Part shown: positions 24,029 to 32,823 of the stretch, one piece after another
Layout: each line of letters starts with the position of its first letter
Numbering within the stretch: the stretch's first letter is position 1
DNA from: Thermococcus sp.
GTDB taxonomy: Archaea > Methanobacteriota_B > Thermococci > Thermococcales > Thermococcaceae
Direction: 5' to 3'
Length of the DNA stretch: 35,464 bases
Assembly: GCA_015523195.1 (NCBI GenBank)
Contig: WAKU01000025.1
Coordinates: 1 to 35,464, forward strand
Made by a program: the position numbers and the translations under genes
The notes under the pieces: model-generated
What the model was told of the DNA's origin: nothing
The model's input: only the letters and a program-made list of their open reading frames with translations
The model's database searches: none

Positions 24029-24322
24029 ATGCCGTGCATAAAACCGGCCCAGCCGGAGAACGTGAAAGGGATAAACGAGGAGACCTTCATAAGGGAGGGG
24101 AAGGGAAAGCTCAAGGTCATGGTGGAGAGCGGCGACGAGACCCTTGAAACCACCATGAGCGGTTCCCTGAAGAGCGTTGAGGAGATTGCCGAGATGCTTG
24201 GAGTTGAAGCCAGGGACGGGAAGATAGAGGCCGTTGTTGACGGGGTTAAGGTCAGGATGCAGCGCGGGAAATTAGAGCTTGAGTTCGAGAGCGGGGACAG
24301 GATGAGGGTAGAAAAAGCATGA
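24029..24322 (+). CDS. Small hypothetical protein, 97 aa
   Basis: I do not recognise this family. After a short cysteine-containing start (MPCIKPAQ), the protein alternates strands and one helix: KLKVMVESGDETLETTM, LKSVEEIAEMLGVEA, KIEAVVDGVKVRM, KLELEFESGDRMRV. That would make a small beta-rich domain, and the two 'xESGD' strands suggest an internal repeat. There are no membrane segments. GGGTGCAGG lies ahead of the ATG. It is 14 nt after the GNAT gene and probably shares its transcript. Confidence 0.75.
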   Translation: MPCIKPAQPENVKGINEETFIREGKGKLKVMVESGDETLETTMSGSLKSVEEIAEMLGVEARDGKIEAVVDGVKVRMQRGKLELEFESGDRMRVEKA

Positions 24323-24560
24323 CACTAAAACCCTCTCGATTTTCGTTCCTCGGCGCTCCAGTATTACTGTGCTTCCAAGGAGCTTAAAGTGGTGGCCTGT
24401 CGTTAGGACTACCGCGTTGTATTTTCTTCTTTAAACTCGGGGGCGTTTCAGGCAATTCCGAGTAGCTTTGACCATGCCCCGCGTTTTTTCTTCCCCTGTG
24501 GAATCCTTCTGAGCTCTTTCCCGCTGACCGTAACTTAACCTCAAGAACCTCCATTATTTA
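24323..24560 (-). pseudogene. Possible decayed gene remnant in an intergenic stretch
   Basis: The 278-nt gap between convergent genes has no intact gene. On the minus strand protein-like segments appear in successive frames, broken by stops: GKELRRIPQGKKKRGAWSKL, then APEFKEEN, then YNAVVLTTGHHFKLLGS followed by TVILERRGTKIERVLV. The order and spacing look like one small protein with frameshifts. I do not recognise it, and in GC-rich DNA such readings can arise by chance. Confidence 0.3.
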
Positions 24561-24600
24561 CCCATTAAAAGGTTAAGAAGAAAAAGTAAAGGCTTGCGCC

Positions 24601-25005
24601 TCACTTCAAAACCGGCCTGAACTTGTAGGCGTAGAGGATTATGCCGTCCTCGTCGAACTCCCTGACCTTCCTCGTTACCATCTCGACCTCCATTCCGAAG
24701 TCTATCTGGTCGGGCTCGACGTCTGTGAGCTGTGCTAAGACGACAGGCCCCTCCTCAAGCTGAACCAAAGCGAGTGGGTAGGGCTTGTAGTACTCGAACC
24801 CGCTCGGCGGGTTCCTCACTATAGTCCAGCTTACCACCTTCCCCCTTCCGCTGAACTGGTAGTCCTCGACGTTTCTTGAGCCACAGACAGGGCAGACGGG
24901 CCTCTTTGGGAAGAAAACGTGACCGTTCTCGCACTTCCCGCCTATGAGGGCGTACTTCTCGCGGAAGTGCCTCCAGTGCCTGGCAACCTGCATCGGCTTC
25001 CCCAT
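24601..25005 (-). CDS. DUF35 OB-fold/zinc-ribbon acyl-CoA-binding protein
   Basis: This 134-residue protein has an N-terminal helix (VARHWRHFREKYALIGGKCENG), a rubredoxin-like zinc ribbon (KRPVCPVCGSRNV) and an OB-fold (GRGKVVSWTIVRNPPSGFEY). In archaea the protein forms a complex with thiolase and HMG-CoA synthase and bridges their CoA sites, so that acetoacetyl-CoA passes directly between them. The gene order here (HMG-CoA synthase, thiolase, DUF35) is the same as in other archaea. The stop-to-start gap to the thiolase gene is 1 nt, and GAGGAGGG gives the ribosome site. Confidence 0.93.
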   Translation of the reverse strand: MGKPMQVARHWRHFREKYALIGGKCENGHVFFPKRPVCPVCGSRNVEDYQFSGRGKVVSWTIVRNPPSGFEYYKPYPLALVQLEEGPVVLAQLTDVEPDQIDFGMEVEMVTRKVREFDEDGIILYAYKFRPVLK

Positions 25006-25006
25006 T

Positions 25007-26173
25007 TCAGACCCTCCTCAATATGTTGACGGTTATGTTTGAACCAGTCCCACCTATGTTCTGGGTCAGGCCGATTTCGGCATTGGGAACCTGTATCCCG
25101 TCCGGCGCCTCCCCGCGGAGCTGGAGGACGGCTTCGACCGTCTGGTAAACGCCGGTCGCTCCAACGGGGTGTCCCCTGCTCTTGAGTCCGCCCATGGTCT
25201 GTATCGGGTAGTCGGCGTCTATCGCTATCTGTCCCTCCTTGGCCAACTTAGCTCCCTCACCCTTCTTCGCGACGCCGATGGCCTCCAAGCTTAAAGCCGC
25301 CATTACCGTGAAGGCGTCGTGAACCTCGAAGAAGTCTATGTCCTTTGGGGTTACCCCTGCCATCTTGTAGGCCTTCTCCGCCGCTACTTTAGCCGCCGTT
25401 AGCGTCAGAAAGTCCTCCCTGTTGGCGAGGTTGATCGTGTCTATCGCCCTCCAGAAGCCGGCCAGCTCGACCATCTTATCCTTCGGAACTCCAAGCTCTC
25501 TGGCCTTTTCCTTTGAGGTTATTATAACCGCCGCCGCTCCATCGCACATCGGCGCGGCGTCGAAGAGCTTTATCGGGTCCGCAACGTAGGGGCTCTTGAG
25601 GACGGTCTCAACGCTGACCTCCCTCTTGAACATGGCGTATGGGTTTTTGGCACCGTTTCTGTGGGCGTTTACTGAGAAGTATGCCAGGTCCTCCTCGGTG
25701 TAGCCGTAGGTCTTCATGTAGAGCCTCATGACGAGCGCGTTGAGGGCGACGAAGCTGGCCCCGTGGAAGAGCTCGTACTCCGCGTCCGCCGCGTATCCGA
25801 GGTACCGCGTCGCGTCGGTTGGCCAGGCGTCGGTCATCTTCTCGACGCCAACCACTGCAACAACGTCTTCGAGTCCGGCCATGACCGCCTTTGCACCCTC
25901 CTGAACCGCTGCACCACCGCTGCCGCATGCTGCTTCAATTTTGACGGCCGGGATGTGGCCGAGGCCGGCCCAGTCCGCTATGAGAGCCCCGAGGTTTTCC
26001 TGTTCTATGAAGGAGCCAGAGGCCATGTTTCCAACGTAGAGCGAATCGACCTTATCGATTCCCGCGTCATCCATCGCGTTGAGAAGGGCTTCCGTTGCCA
26101 TGTCCCTAAGGCTAACCCTCCAGTGCTCGCCAACGGGAACCATACCGGCACCTATGATAACGGGCTTCTCCAT
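25007..26173 (-). CDS. Acetyl-CoA acetyltransferase (archaeal thiolase)
   Basis: Condenses two acetyl-CoA to acetoacetyl-CoA, the first step of the mevalonate pathway to archaeal isoprenoid lipids. The 388-residue thiolase has the nucleophile in EAACGSGGAAV (Cys83), EVHDAFTV in the middle and the catalytic loop SRGHPVGATGVYQ. ATG 26173 follows GAGGTGA; the track's start at 26182 is the GTG inside that site. It sits between HMG-CoA synthase and DUF35, which together drive the unfavourable condensation forward. Confidence 0.94.
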   Translation of the reverse strand: MEKPVIIGAGMVPVGEHWRVSLRDMATEALLNAMDDAGIDKVDSLYVGNMASGSFIEQENLGALIADWAGLGHIPAVKIEAACGSGGAAVQEGAKAVMAGLEDVVAVVGVEKMTDAWPTDATRYLGYAADAEYELFHGASFVALNALVMRLYMKTYGYTEEDLAYFSVNAHRNGAKNPYAMFKREVSVETVLKSPYVADPIKLFDAAPMCDGAAAVIITSKEKARELGVPKDKMVELAGFWRAIDTINLANREDFLTLTAAKVAAEKAYKMAGVTPKDIDFFEVHDAFTVMAALSLEAIGVAKKGEGAKLAKEGQIAIDADYPIQTMGGLKSRGHPVGATGVYQTVEAVLQLRGEAPDGIQVPNAEIGLTQNIGGTGSNITVNILRRV

Positions 26174-26183
26174 CTCAATCACC

Positions 26184-27236
26184 TCAGACGATGTACTTCC
26201 TCCTCGCCTTTGCGTAGAGGGCGTAGTCTATGTACTTCTTCCTGTTCACGTAGTCCATGGTCTTTGGAGCTAAATCGCGCTTCTCCTCTATCGCGTCCTG
26301 GACGACAACGCTGAAGGCGTCGCTTCCTGCCCCTGAACCGAAAGAAACCCACAGAATCCTGTCTCCGGGCTTGGCTATGTCGAGAACCGCGGAGACGCCA
26401 ACCAAAGTTGCCCCGCTGTAGGTGTTGCCTATTACCCCGCTGAGGAGCCCGGGAAGCACCTTTTCCTTGGGGATCCCGAGTATCTTTGCAGCGGTAAGCG
26501 GGAACTTGACGTTGGGCTGGTGGAAGACCGCGTAGTCGAAGTCGTTCGGAGAGTAGTCGAGTTCCTCCATGAGGGTCTTGGCGGCGCTTATTATCTGGTG
26601 GAAGTAAGCCGGCTCGCCGGTGAAGCGGTTTCCGTGCCTCGGGTAGTGCTCGTGCTGCCTCCTCCAGAAGTCCGGGGTGTCAGTAACGTATGAGTAGCTC
26701 GCCTCGAAGTAGGCAACCGTTTCAGAGCTCTTGGGGGTGAGGATGTAAGCTGCCCCACCAGCCGAGGCGGTGAACTCAAGGTGGTCGCCGGGCCTCCCCT
26801 GGGAGGTGTCCGCTCCAATCGCCATAGCGTAGTCTGCCATTCCTGAGCCGACAAAGCCGATAGCGGCCTGTATCGCCTCGGTTCCGGCCTTGCAGGCGAA
26901 CTCAAAGTCGGCGGCGTTCAAATCGGGGGTTGCGCCTATGGCCTCCGCGACGACGGTTCCGCTTGGCTTTACCGCGTAGGGCTTGCTCTCCGTTCCGAGC
27001 CAGATGGCCCTTATCAGCTTGGGGTCTATTCCAGCCCTTCTGAGCGCGTTCCTTGCCGCTTCAATGCCGATCGTTATAGCGTCCTCGTCCAGCCCCGGGA
27101 CAGACTTCTCCTGGATGGGGAAGCTGCTTATGCCCCAGACCCTTCCTATCTCCTCTGCTTTGATTCTATACATCGGCACGTATGCACCGTAGCCGAGTAT
27201 GCCCACTTCGCGTTTCGGCTTCAGCAATTTTCCCAT
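26184..27236 (-). CDS. Hydroxymethylglutaryl-CoA synthase
   Basis: Adds acetyl-CoA to acetoacetyl-CoA to make HMG-CoA. The archaeal form has 350 residues. The nucleophile is Cys115 in [11 protein letters not shown], the acid pair region is [10 protein letters not shown], and the histidine lies in [10 protein letters not shown]. The track start at 27341 is too long; ATG 27236 follows GGGTGATGG and gives the family N-terminus ([15 protein letters not shown]). It is the first gene of the three-gene operon. A likely promoter is CTTTTATAAGG at about 27287-27297 on the minus strand. Confidence 0.95.
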   Translation of the reverse strand: MGKLLKPKREVGILGYGAYVPMYRIKAEEIGRVWGISSFPIQEKSVPGLDEDAITIGIEAARNALRRAGIDPKLIRAIWLGTESKPYAVKPSGTVVAEAIGATPDLNAADFEFACKAGTEAIQAAIGFVGSGMADYAMAIGADTSQGRPGDHLEFTASAGGAAYILTPKSSETVAYFEASYSYVTDTPDFWRRQHEHYPRHGNRFTGEPAYFHQIISAAKTLMEELDYSPNDFDYAVFHQPNVKFPLTAAKILGIPKEKVLPGLLSGVIGNTYSGATLVGVSAVLDIAKPGDRILWVSFGSGAGSDAFSVVVQDAIEEKRDLAPKTMDYVNRKKYIDYALYAKARRKYIV

Positions 27237-27286
27237 CGCCATCACCCGAAAAAGTTGAAAGTAACTTCGCCTAAGGTTGAAACGGC

Positions 27287-27297
27287 CCTTATAAAAG
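27287..27297 (-). promoter_or_regulatory. TATA box of the mevalonate operon
   Basis: Minus-strand CTTTTATAAGG lies about 50 nt ahead of the HMG-CoA synthase ATG. Transcription would start near 27265, leaving a leader of about 30 nt that contains GGGTGATGG. Confidence 0.5.
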
Positions 27298-27407
27298 TCT
27301 TTCGGTGAAAGTGAAAGGGGACTTCGACGATTGGCTATCACCCGTCCATTAGACCATCGAAAGGCGTATAAGTCTATCCCCTGGAAAGTAAAATTGGGGA
27401 TGCCGTT

Positions 27408-28814
27408 ATGAGGAAAATCTACGCATCCGTGACCATATTAACACTTCTCGCTGGTTTTGTGCTTCTGCCGGGTGCATTTGCGGCCGAGGCCCCGTACTGG
27501 ATCGGGACGTACAGTGGAACGGTTTTGATCTCGCCGTCGCCTGTTCTCTCCTTCTCAGACGGAAGCGCGGTTTTTGTCTCGTACATTAAGGAGGATAACA
27601 TGGTGAAGTACAGCGTCCTGAGGAAGGTTGCGCCCAATGGGAGTGTGGAGTGGGCTGTGAAGTACGGGGGCGGGTTTATCGTAAGCGCCCTCTCCAAGAG
27701 CCCCGGCCGGGATATGGTGGCGGCCGGTGTCTGCCTGCCGAAAGGCCTTGCCAATCCAGACGGCTTTCTGATGAAGTTAGACGAGAAAGGAAGGGTTCTC
27801 TGGGCGAAGTGCTACGGCGGCAGCGGTACGGATTCCTTGACGGCCCTCACGGTCCTTGAGAACGGGGACATCTTGGCCGCTGGGATGACCACGAGCTTCG
27901 GGGACGGCAGGGGCGATGTGTGGCTTCTGAAAGCCGATGGGAAAGGGAACGTCATCTGGGAAAGGACTTATGGTACGGACTGGATGGATGAGCCGCTGAG
28001 CATCCTTGTGGAGCCGAACGGAGATATCCTCATAGGCGGGGTCTCAATCCACGACAACGTTCCCTACGGTTTGATCCTTGCCGTGGAGGGCAACGGGAAT
28101 CTGAAGTGGGCGAAGGAGTACCGGATTAGCACGGGGCTGGTTATCCGTGGCCTCTCCTACCTCAACGGTGACGTCTACGCTTCCGGCTACACCAACCCGG
28201 GCAACGACACCATCGCTGCAGTCTTGATGAAGCTCGATGGGACGGGGAACCTCCTGTGGAGCGGCTCCTACTACAGGAAGGGCTTCTTCCTGCTTGGGGG
28301 GAACGTGGTCTCTGACTCCAGCGGCCTTTGGATCCCCGGGGCCCTTGTGGGGTTTCTCAACGGAACTGCCTACTATGGGGTTCTCCTCCACGTCTCCAGC
28401 GGCACTCTCGTGGGGGTTAGGTCCTATGGGCCGGGCATGTCCTTCAGAGCCCTAAGGATAGCTCCCGATGGGAGCATTCTCGTCTCTGGGGTTATGGCGA
28501 ACAACGGGAGCGGCGGCCCCTTGCCGTTACTGGCGAGGCTTCCCGAGAACGGCAGCCTTCCCAACTGTAGGTACCTCGCGAACCTCACCGTTGAGGAAGG
28601 CACCCCGGAGGTCATGGTTTCTCCAATTAACCTGAGCACGGGTGAGCCAGAGTCCACCGTGGTGGATGCCTCGGTCGCGTCCAAGGAGATGACCGGCAGG
28701 GCATCGCTCATCTGCACCTACACGCCGCCGGTCGAGAAAGGAAAGGGTATATGCGGGCCGGGGTTTATCGCCCTCTTAGCCCTCTTCGCCGCCTTCTCGT
28801 CCAAGAGGCATTAA
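27408..28814 (+). CDS. CGP-CTERM secreted beta-propeller-like protein
   Basis: This is a 468-residue exported protein. It has a signal peptide ([19 protein letters not shown]). The body is built of repeats of about 50 residues of the form W-x-K-x-Y-G-G followed by NGDILAAG or NGDILIGG and a 'VWLLKAD' strand, consistent with a beta-propeller. The C-terminus [15 protein letters not shown] plus SSKRH is the CGP-CTERM sorting signal of Thermococcales, which predicts processing and lipid attachment at the cysteine. The function is unknown; surface binding is a reasonable guess. GTATAAG at 27366-27372 is the likely promoter. Confidence 0.87.
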   Translation: MRKIYASVTILTLLAGFVLLPGAFAAEAPYWIGTYSGTVLISPSPVLSFSDGSAVFVSYIKEDNMVKYSVLRKVAPNGSVEWAVKYGGGFIVSALSKSPGRDMVAAGVCLPKGLANPDGFLMKLDEKGRVLWAKCYGGSGTDSLTALTVLENGDILAAGMTTSFGDGRGDVWLLKADGKGNVIWERTYGTDWMDEPLSILVEPNGDILIGGVSIHDNVPYGLILAVEGNGNLKWAKEYRISTGLVIRGLSYLNGDVYASGYTNPGNDTIAAVLMKLDGTGNLLWSGSYYRKGFFLLGGNVVSDSSGLWIPGALVGFLNGTAYYGVLLHVSSGTLVGVRSYGPGMSFRALRIAPDGSILVSGVMANNGSGGPLPLLARLPENGSLPNCRYLANLTVEEGTPEVMVSPINLSTGEPESTVVDASVASKEMTGRASLICTYTPPVEKGKGICGPGFIALLALFAAFSSKRH

Positions 28815-28826
28815 TCTTTCTTTTCA
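28815..28826 (+). terminator. T-rich end between convergent genes
   Basis: TCTTTCTTTTCA follows the CGP-CTERM gene and reaches the stop codon of fibrillarin on the opposite strand. It fits an oligo-T terminator. Confidence 0.35.
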
Positions 28827-29504
28827 TGGTTTTCTGACCACAAAGAGCGCGTGGTCCTTCTCGTAGGGTTCCAGCGAAAGCCTTTCAACGACTTCGAAGT
28901 ACGTCGAGAGCTCCTCCTCGACCTCCTCAAAGACCTCCTTCGGCTCCTTGGTGACGTCAATGCTTCTGCTCTTGACCGATATCATCCCGTAGCCGCCGTT
29001 CTTGAGGTAAACCTTAGCGTTGTCCATCAGGATCTTAGCCTGGGTGGGCTGGGCGACGTCCTCGAAGATCACATCTACCTTCGGAACGAGGGCGCGGTAG
29101 CCCTCGGGCTTGGTCGCGTCCCCTAAGATTGGCACTATGTTCCTCCTCTCCTCAACCAGAGGGACGAGCTCCCTCAGGACTCTCGGCGAGAACTCAACGC
29201 CGAAGACCTTTCCACTCCAGCCGACCACGTCGCTCACGTGGGAAGCGGTGGTTCCGCTCGCTATTCCGAGGTAGAGGACCGTTGAGCCTGGCCTTATCGG
29301 GAAGTTCTCCAGGCCGTTCAGTATGGCGGCGGCGAGCTTCGACCTGCTCGGGTTCCATATCCTGTATTCCTCCCCCTCGAACTTAACGACCCTCTCGCCG
29401 TAGACCCTCTGCCCTGGAACGAGGTTTTTGGTTGCTATCTTCTCACTCCCGTCCTCGTCAATGAAGACGTAGACGCCGGGGAACCTGCCCTTCTTAACCC
29501 TCAT
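28824..29504 (-). CDS. flpA: Fibrillarin-like rRNA/tRNA 2'-O-methyltransferase
   Basis: The catalytic subunit of archaeal box C/D sRNPs, which methylate ribose 2'-OH groups at sites chosen by guide sRNAs. At 226 residues it has the SAM-binding motif [16 protein letters not shown], then [21 protein letters not shown] and the [11 protein letters not shown] loop. ATG 29504 follows AGGTGA; the track's GTG at 29513 is inside that site. The Nop5 stop codon (TGA) is part of the same ribosome site, so the two are coupled. A matching guide RNA lies about 2.4 kb away at 31951-32009. Confidence 0.97.
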   Translation of the reverse strand: MRVKKGRFPGVYVFIDEDGSEKIATKNLVPGQRVYGERVVKFEGEEYRIWNPSRSKLAAAILNGLENFPIRPGSTVLYLGIASGTTASHVSDVVGWSGKVFGVEFSPRVLRELVPLVEERRNIVPILGDATKPEGYRALVPKVDVIFEDVAQPTQAKILMDNAKVYLKNGGYGMISVKSRSIDVTKEPKEVFEEVEEELSTYFEVVERLSLEPYEKDHALFVVRKP

Positions 29505-29509
29505 CCCAA

Positions 29510-30778
29510 TCACCTCTTACCTCCCCTGGGCTTCTTTTTCTTTGACTTCTCCTTCTTTCCTTTCATGCCCCTGCCCTTCTCCCTCTTCTCGAACTTCCTG
29601 CCCTTCTTCTTGGCCTTGAACTTCTCCTTCTTTTTCTTCTCTGGCTTGGACTTCCTCTTCGGTGGGTTCGGGTACTTCTTCTTTATCTCCTCTATCCTCG
29701 CTTCCAGCTCTTTCTTCAGCTCCTCACCTATGTATTCGCCCGAGAAGTAGTCAACGCGCGCCGCTATGGCGAGCTTTCCGGCGAGGGCGCGGGCGATCTT
29801 GCCCCTCTGCCACCAGGGTGAGCGGTTTATCGCCGGGTACTGGAAGATGACGCCGTGCTTGGGCGGCTTGGCGCCGCTCCGGAGGTGCCTGAAGAGGGCC
29901 TTCTCCGCCCCGAGGACTTGGATGGTTGAGGCAGGCATCATCGCCAGCTCCCTCAGCCCTCCCGCGAGACTCAGGAGTCTTGCGCCGAGCTTCGCGCCGA
30001 CCAGGGCTTTGAGGTTCGGGGCGACCTCGGCCATCGCGTTCTCAAGGTAGTCCTCTATCTCCCCCCTGAGCCTGTAGAGGTCGATTATCTCCCCGGCGAG
30101 CTTCCTTATTATTTCGCTGTCGAACCTGCCCAGTCCTGCCCCCATTGACTTCTCCGCGGCCTTCAGGATCTTCTCCGCCTTGGCCTCCGGGAAGCCTAAG
30201 GATCTGAGTTTTTCGGGGGTTAGGTTCTCACGGGCCCCTATCTCAGCCACAAACGTCATGTACTGCTCGTGTTTTGGAAGGAGCTCATCGAGCTCCGGGA
30301 AGTGGAGGCCGTACCACTCCCTCAGACGGGAGACGAGGAGGTTCGTGACCTTGTCAATGTCGTCGAGGGCTTCTATTGCCTGGATTATCATCTTGTCCCT
30401 TGCACCGCTCTGCTCCTGTATGCGGAGCCTCGTCAGTGAAACCCCTATTCTGTAGTACTCCCCGAACCAGTTTTCACCGAGGAACTCCTCCGGGCTGGAG
30501 CGGAGCCTCTCCCCTGCGACGTTCGGAAACTCCGAGGTTGCGCTGTAGCCGAGCTCTTTGAGGCTCCTCGCGAGCTCTGAGTCCTCGACGACGAACTCAG
30601 TGTAGCCGGATGCGCTTAGCCCTTCGAGCAGCCCGGTGAGCTCATCAACGGGCTTTCCCTTCATGAGCCTGTCGATCTTTGCAGCCGGATCTCCGGTGAA
30701 GTGTGCGCTTGAAATCAGCCTGCCGTCCCCGTCAAAGGCGTAGACGCCCCTGACGTTCTCAGCTATGTAGGCCCTCAC
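29510..30778 (-). CDS. nop5: Nop5 (Nop56/58-type) C/D sRNP core protein
   Basis: The scaffold that bridges fibrillarin and L7Ae on C/D guide RNAs. Its 422 residues comprise an N-terminal fibrillarin-binding domain, a long coiled coil and the NOP domain with [20 protein letters not shown] and the [13 protein letters not shown] helix, followed by [21 protein letters not shown]. The C-terminal ~55 residues are extremely basic ([20 protein letters not shown]). The start is GTG at 30778 near GGTGGTAGAAG. It overlaps the fibrillarin site, and the promoter appears to be shared with the divergent THUMP gene. Confidence 0.96.
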   Translation of the reverse strand: MRAYIAENVRGVYAFDGDGRLISSAHFTGDPAAKIDRLMKGKPVDELTGLLEGLSASGYTEFVVEDSELARSLKELGYSATSEFPNVAGERLRSSPEEFLGENWFGEYYRIGVSLTRLRIQEQSGARDKMIIQAIEALDDIDKVTNLLVSRLREWYGLHFPELDELLPKHEQYMTFVAEIGARENLTPEKLRSLGFPEAKAEKILKAAEKSMGAGLGRFDSEIIRKLAGEIIDLYRLRGEIEDYLENAMAEVAPNLKALVGAKLGARLLSLAGGLRELAMMPASTIQVLGAEKALFRHLRSGAKPPKHGVIFQYPAINRSPWWQRGKIARALAGKLAIAARVDYFSGEYIGEELKKELEARIEEIKKKYPNPPKRKSKPEKKKKEKFKAKKKGRKFEKREKGRGMKGKKEKSKKKKPRGGKR

Positions 30779-30810
30779 CTTCTACCACCCCTACACTCTT
30801 TGCGGTGTTC

Positions 30811-30825
30811 GTATAAAAGCTTATA
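30811..30825. promoter_or_regulatory. Shared bidirectional TATA element between nop5 and the THUMP gene
   Basis: GTATAAAAGCTTATA has inverted TATAA/TTATA arms and is placed about 30-35 nt from the nop5 start and about 60 nt from the THUMP start. Its first 13 bases are identical to the element at 9581-9593, which also separates a divergent gene pair. Confidence 0.55.
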
Positions 30826-30850
30826 GATTTCCGAACCTTAACTTTAAGAG

Positions 30851-30873
30851 CCCCCGGGTCAACGGTCTGGGGG
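30851..30873 (+). promoter_or_regulatory. Leader hairpin covering the ribosome binding site of the THUMP gene
   Basis: CCCCCGGGTC and GGTCTGGGGG can pair as ten base pairs (three G-U type) around an AAC loop. The 3' arm contains most of GGGGGTG, the ribosome binding site for the GTG at 30882. With the TATA element at 30811 the transcript would begin near 30840, so the hairpin makes up most of the leader. Confidence 0.5.
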
Positions 30874-30881
30874 TGCTTGCT

Positions 30882-31943
30882 GTGAAGGGCAAAAAGTTCA
30901 TTTTGAAGACGCAGAGGGGCATGGAGGGTGTGGCGGCCGGCTACGTGAGGGACGTCCTACCGGACGCTTCCGTCTGGCCCTCCCCGATGGGGTACTCCGG
31001 GCTCGTGATAGTTGAGACCGCTGATGACTCCGCCATGGAAAAGCTCCTCGGAATACCGGAGGTCGAGAGGGTCATACCAGTTCTTGTGGAGACGGAGGCA
31101 GACATTGAAAGGATAGCCGGGGCTGCCGAGGAGATAGCCCGTCTGATAAAGGAAGACGAGACCTTCGCGGTGAGGACGAAGAGGCGTGGGAAGCACGACT
31201 TCTCGAGCATTGACGTTAACAGGGTTTTGGGGGAGAGGATGAGCGAGCTCACCGGGGCCGACGTTGACCTAAGCTGGCCCGACAAGGTCGTTCAGGTTGA
31301 GATAATAGGGGACAGGGCCTACATCTCGGTGCTTCCGGGGGATGAGTTCAGGAAGTACACTCCCGACAAGATAGACGCGAGGAAGCTTTTCCACAGGCTC
31401 ACCGTTGTCCAGATGCCCTATTGGGGGGACTACAAGGCCTGCCGCTCCTTTGGCGAGAAGATAGGTCGGGCCGCCCAGGCCTTTGAGGTGAGGGAGCTCA
31501 TAGTAGCGCCGAAGGAGAAAATGGACGCCTTCGAGCTCATGGAGTTTCTGCGCGGGCTTAAGGTCGGTCAGGAGAGCAGGTACGGTATACAGAGGGAGGC
31601 ATACCCCTGGAAAGTCGAGAAGGTGCCTGTCTCGGTCTGGGATCTCTATCAGGTCATCAGGGATAAGAGGAGGAACAAGAGGCTGATCATAATCACAGAT
31701 CCGAAGGGCCCCACCTTGGCGGAGGTTAAGGAGAGGCTCGTTAGGGACATGCACCATGCCAAGGAGATCGTGGTTTTCATAGGCTCCCGGGAGGGGATTC
31801 CGCGCGGGCTCTTCCGCTTCGCTGACTACGTCATCGACCTCGCGCCGTACATGACCTTTGCCACCGAACACGGCATTCCAGCGGCTCTGGTCTCGCTGTG
31901 GGAGGTCTATGAAGAGTTCCTCAGGGAGAATGGGGAAGGGTAA
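30882..31943 (+). CDS. THUMP-domain protein with SPOUT-like C-terminus
   Basis: Predicted RNA-modification protein, 353 residues. The N-terminal part (KKFILKTQRGMEGVAAGYV...) and the following VRTKRRGKHDFSSIDVNRVLGERM fit a THUMP RNA-binding domain, as in archaeal COG1818-type proteins. The C-terminal ~110 residues (KEIVVFIGSREGIPRG..., then DLAPYMTFATEHGIPAAL) resemble the knot region of SPOUT methyltransferases. The target RNA is unknown. GTG 30882 follows GGGGGTG; the track's GTG 30873 lies inside that site. It is divergent from nop5, another RNA-modification gene. Confidence 0.82.
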   Translation: MKGKKFILKTQRGMEGVAAGYVRDVLPDASVWPSPMGYSGLVIVETADDSAMEKLLGIPEVERVIPVLVETEADIERIAGAAEEIARLIKEDETFAVRTKRRGKHDFSSIDVNRVLGERMSELTGADVDLSWPDKVVQVEIIGDRAYISVLPGDEFRKYTPDKIDARKLFHRLTVVQMPYWGDYKACRSFGEKIGRAAQAFEVRELIVAPKEKMDAFELMEFLRGLKVGQESRYGIQREAYPWKVEKVPVSVWDLYQVIRDKRRNKRLIIITDPKGPTLAEVKERLVRDMHHAKEIVVFIGSREGIPRGLFRFADYVIDLAPYMTFATEHGIPAALVSLWEVYEEFLRENGEG

Positions 31944-31950
31944 AACCTTT

Positions 31951-32009
31951 GGCGTCAGACCCTAAGGTCGTCCTCACCGGTCGGGAATCCGCCGTAATCA
32001 TCATCCGCC
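31951..32009 (-). ncRNA. Box C/D guide sRNA
   Basis: Read on the minus strand: GGCG, C box ATGATGA (32004-31998), a 13-nt guide, D' box CCGA (31984-31981), a short spacer, C' box TGAGGA (31976-31971), a guide of exactly 12 nt, D box CTGA (31958-31955), and CGCC. The ends GGCG and CGCC can form the terminal stem with one bulged base. All four boxes, the 12-nt spacing and the size of about 59 nt fit archaeal C/D sRNAs. The 5' end overlaps the stop codon of the DUF92 gene, from whose transcript it may be processed. By the box D + 5 rule the D guide would methylate the U in ACCCUAAGG; I could not assign the target RNA. Confidence 0.78.
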
Positions 32010-32717
32010 GAGGAGGAAGAACGCCAATCCACCGGTTAAGCCCCCGATAACGGATGCTATGAGGTTCGTGGTGTTGTTGTCGGTTATTCCCTTGTTCTCA
32101 AGGGTCGCCCCGATGAGGCTGTCGGCGTTAACCCCGATGAGGCCTCCGAATCCCACTGCAAGTGCCATCTGGAGCCAGTGAGAGGTGAGCGGAAGGACGA
32201 AGGGCACGATCATGCCCACGCCCAAGAGGGCCGCGAGCTCCCCCTGAATGGTTATCCCGCCGTTTGTCCCGGGGCGGACTGGTTTCAGGTTCGTTATCAG
32301 TCTCGGCCTCTTCCCCAAGACCTTCCCGAGCTCACTCGCGAGGGTGTCCCCGTTGACGGTCGCTATTGCCGAGAAAGTAGCCGCCCAGAAAACGTCCCTA
32401 CGGGTAATCATTTCGATTATCAAGAAGAGGAGAACCCCAAGTCCGTTTCCGAGAACGTTCCCGGCGCTCCTGGTCTTCTCGTATCCCTGGGATGAGCCCA
32501 TCCTCACCTTCTCCCTGAACCTGTAGCGCGTGGCCGCAACCCCCGCCACGACGAACGTCACGAGTGCGAGGAAGGGGTATATGCCACCGAGGAGGAGAAC
32601 GAGGGATCCAATTACTATGGAAGCAGCGATTCCCTTGTCATCCAGTGCCCCCATCCTGTACGCTGCGGCGGCGAGGGCCGCTATGAGACCAAAGCCCACT
32701 TCTGTTGAAGCCTGCAT
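32001..32717 (-). CDS. DUF92-family membrane protein
   Basis: This polytopic membrane protein has 238 residues and about 6-7 hydrophobic segments. It carries family hallmarks: SAGNVLGNGLGVLLF, TVNGDTLASELGKVLG and LKPVRPGTNGGITIQGELAALLG. The family includes eukaryotic TMEM19 and the plant phytyl-phosphate kinase VTE6, so a role in prenyl-phosphate or lipid metabolism is possible but unproven in archaea. ATG 32717 follows GGGGTG; the track's GTG 32726 is inside that site. The stop codon overlaps the C box of the C/D sRNA. Confidence 0.88.
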   Translation of the reverse strand: MQASTEVGFGLIAALAAAAYRMGALDDKGIAASIVIGSLVLLLGGIYPFLALVTFVVAGVAATRYRFREKVRMGSSQGYEKTRSAGNVLGNGLGVLLFLIIEMITRRDVFWAATFSAIATVNGDTLASELGKVLGKRPRLITNLKPVRPGTNGGITIQGELAALLGVGMIVPFVLPLTSHWLQMALAVGFGGLIGVNADSLIGATLENKGITDNNTTNLIASVIGGLTGGLAFFLLGG

Positions 32718-32823
32718 ACATGGCACCCCGGCTTATTTTAATCGCCGGCCTAAGTCCGCTGTTGAACTTTATTACCCTTTCCCTCGACTATTAACGAAGA
32801 AAAGTTAGCCGTGAAAAGAAACG

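Noticed and set aside
27301-27361. Imperfect hairpin TTCGACGATTGG...CCATCGAA upstream of the CGP-CTERM gene
   Set aside because: The arms need several bulges and the structure is not placed as a terminator or ribosome-site mask.
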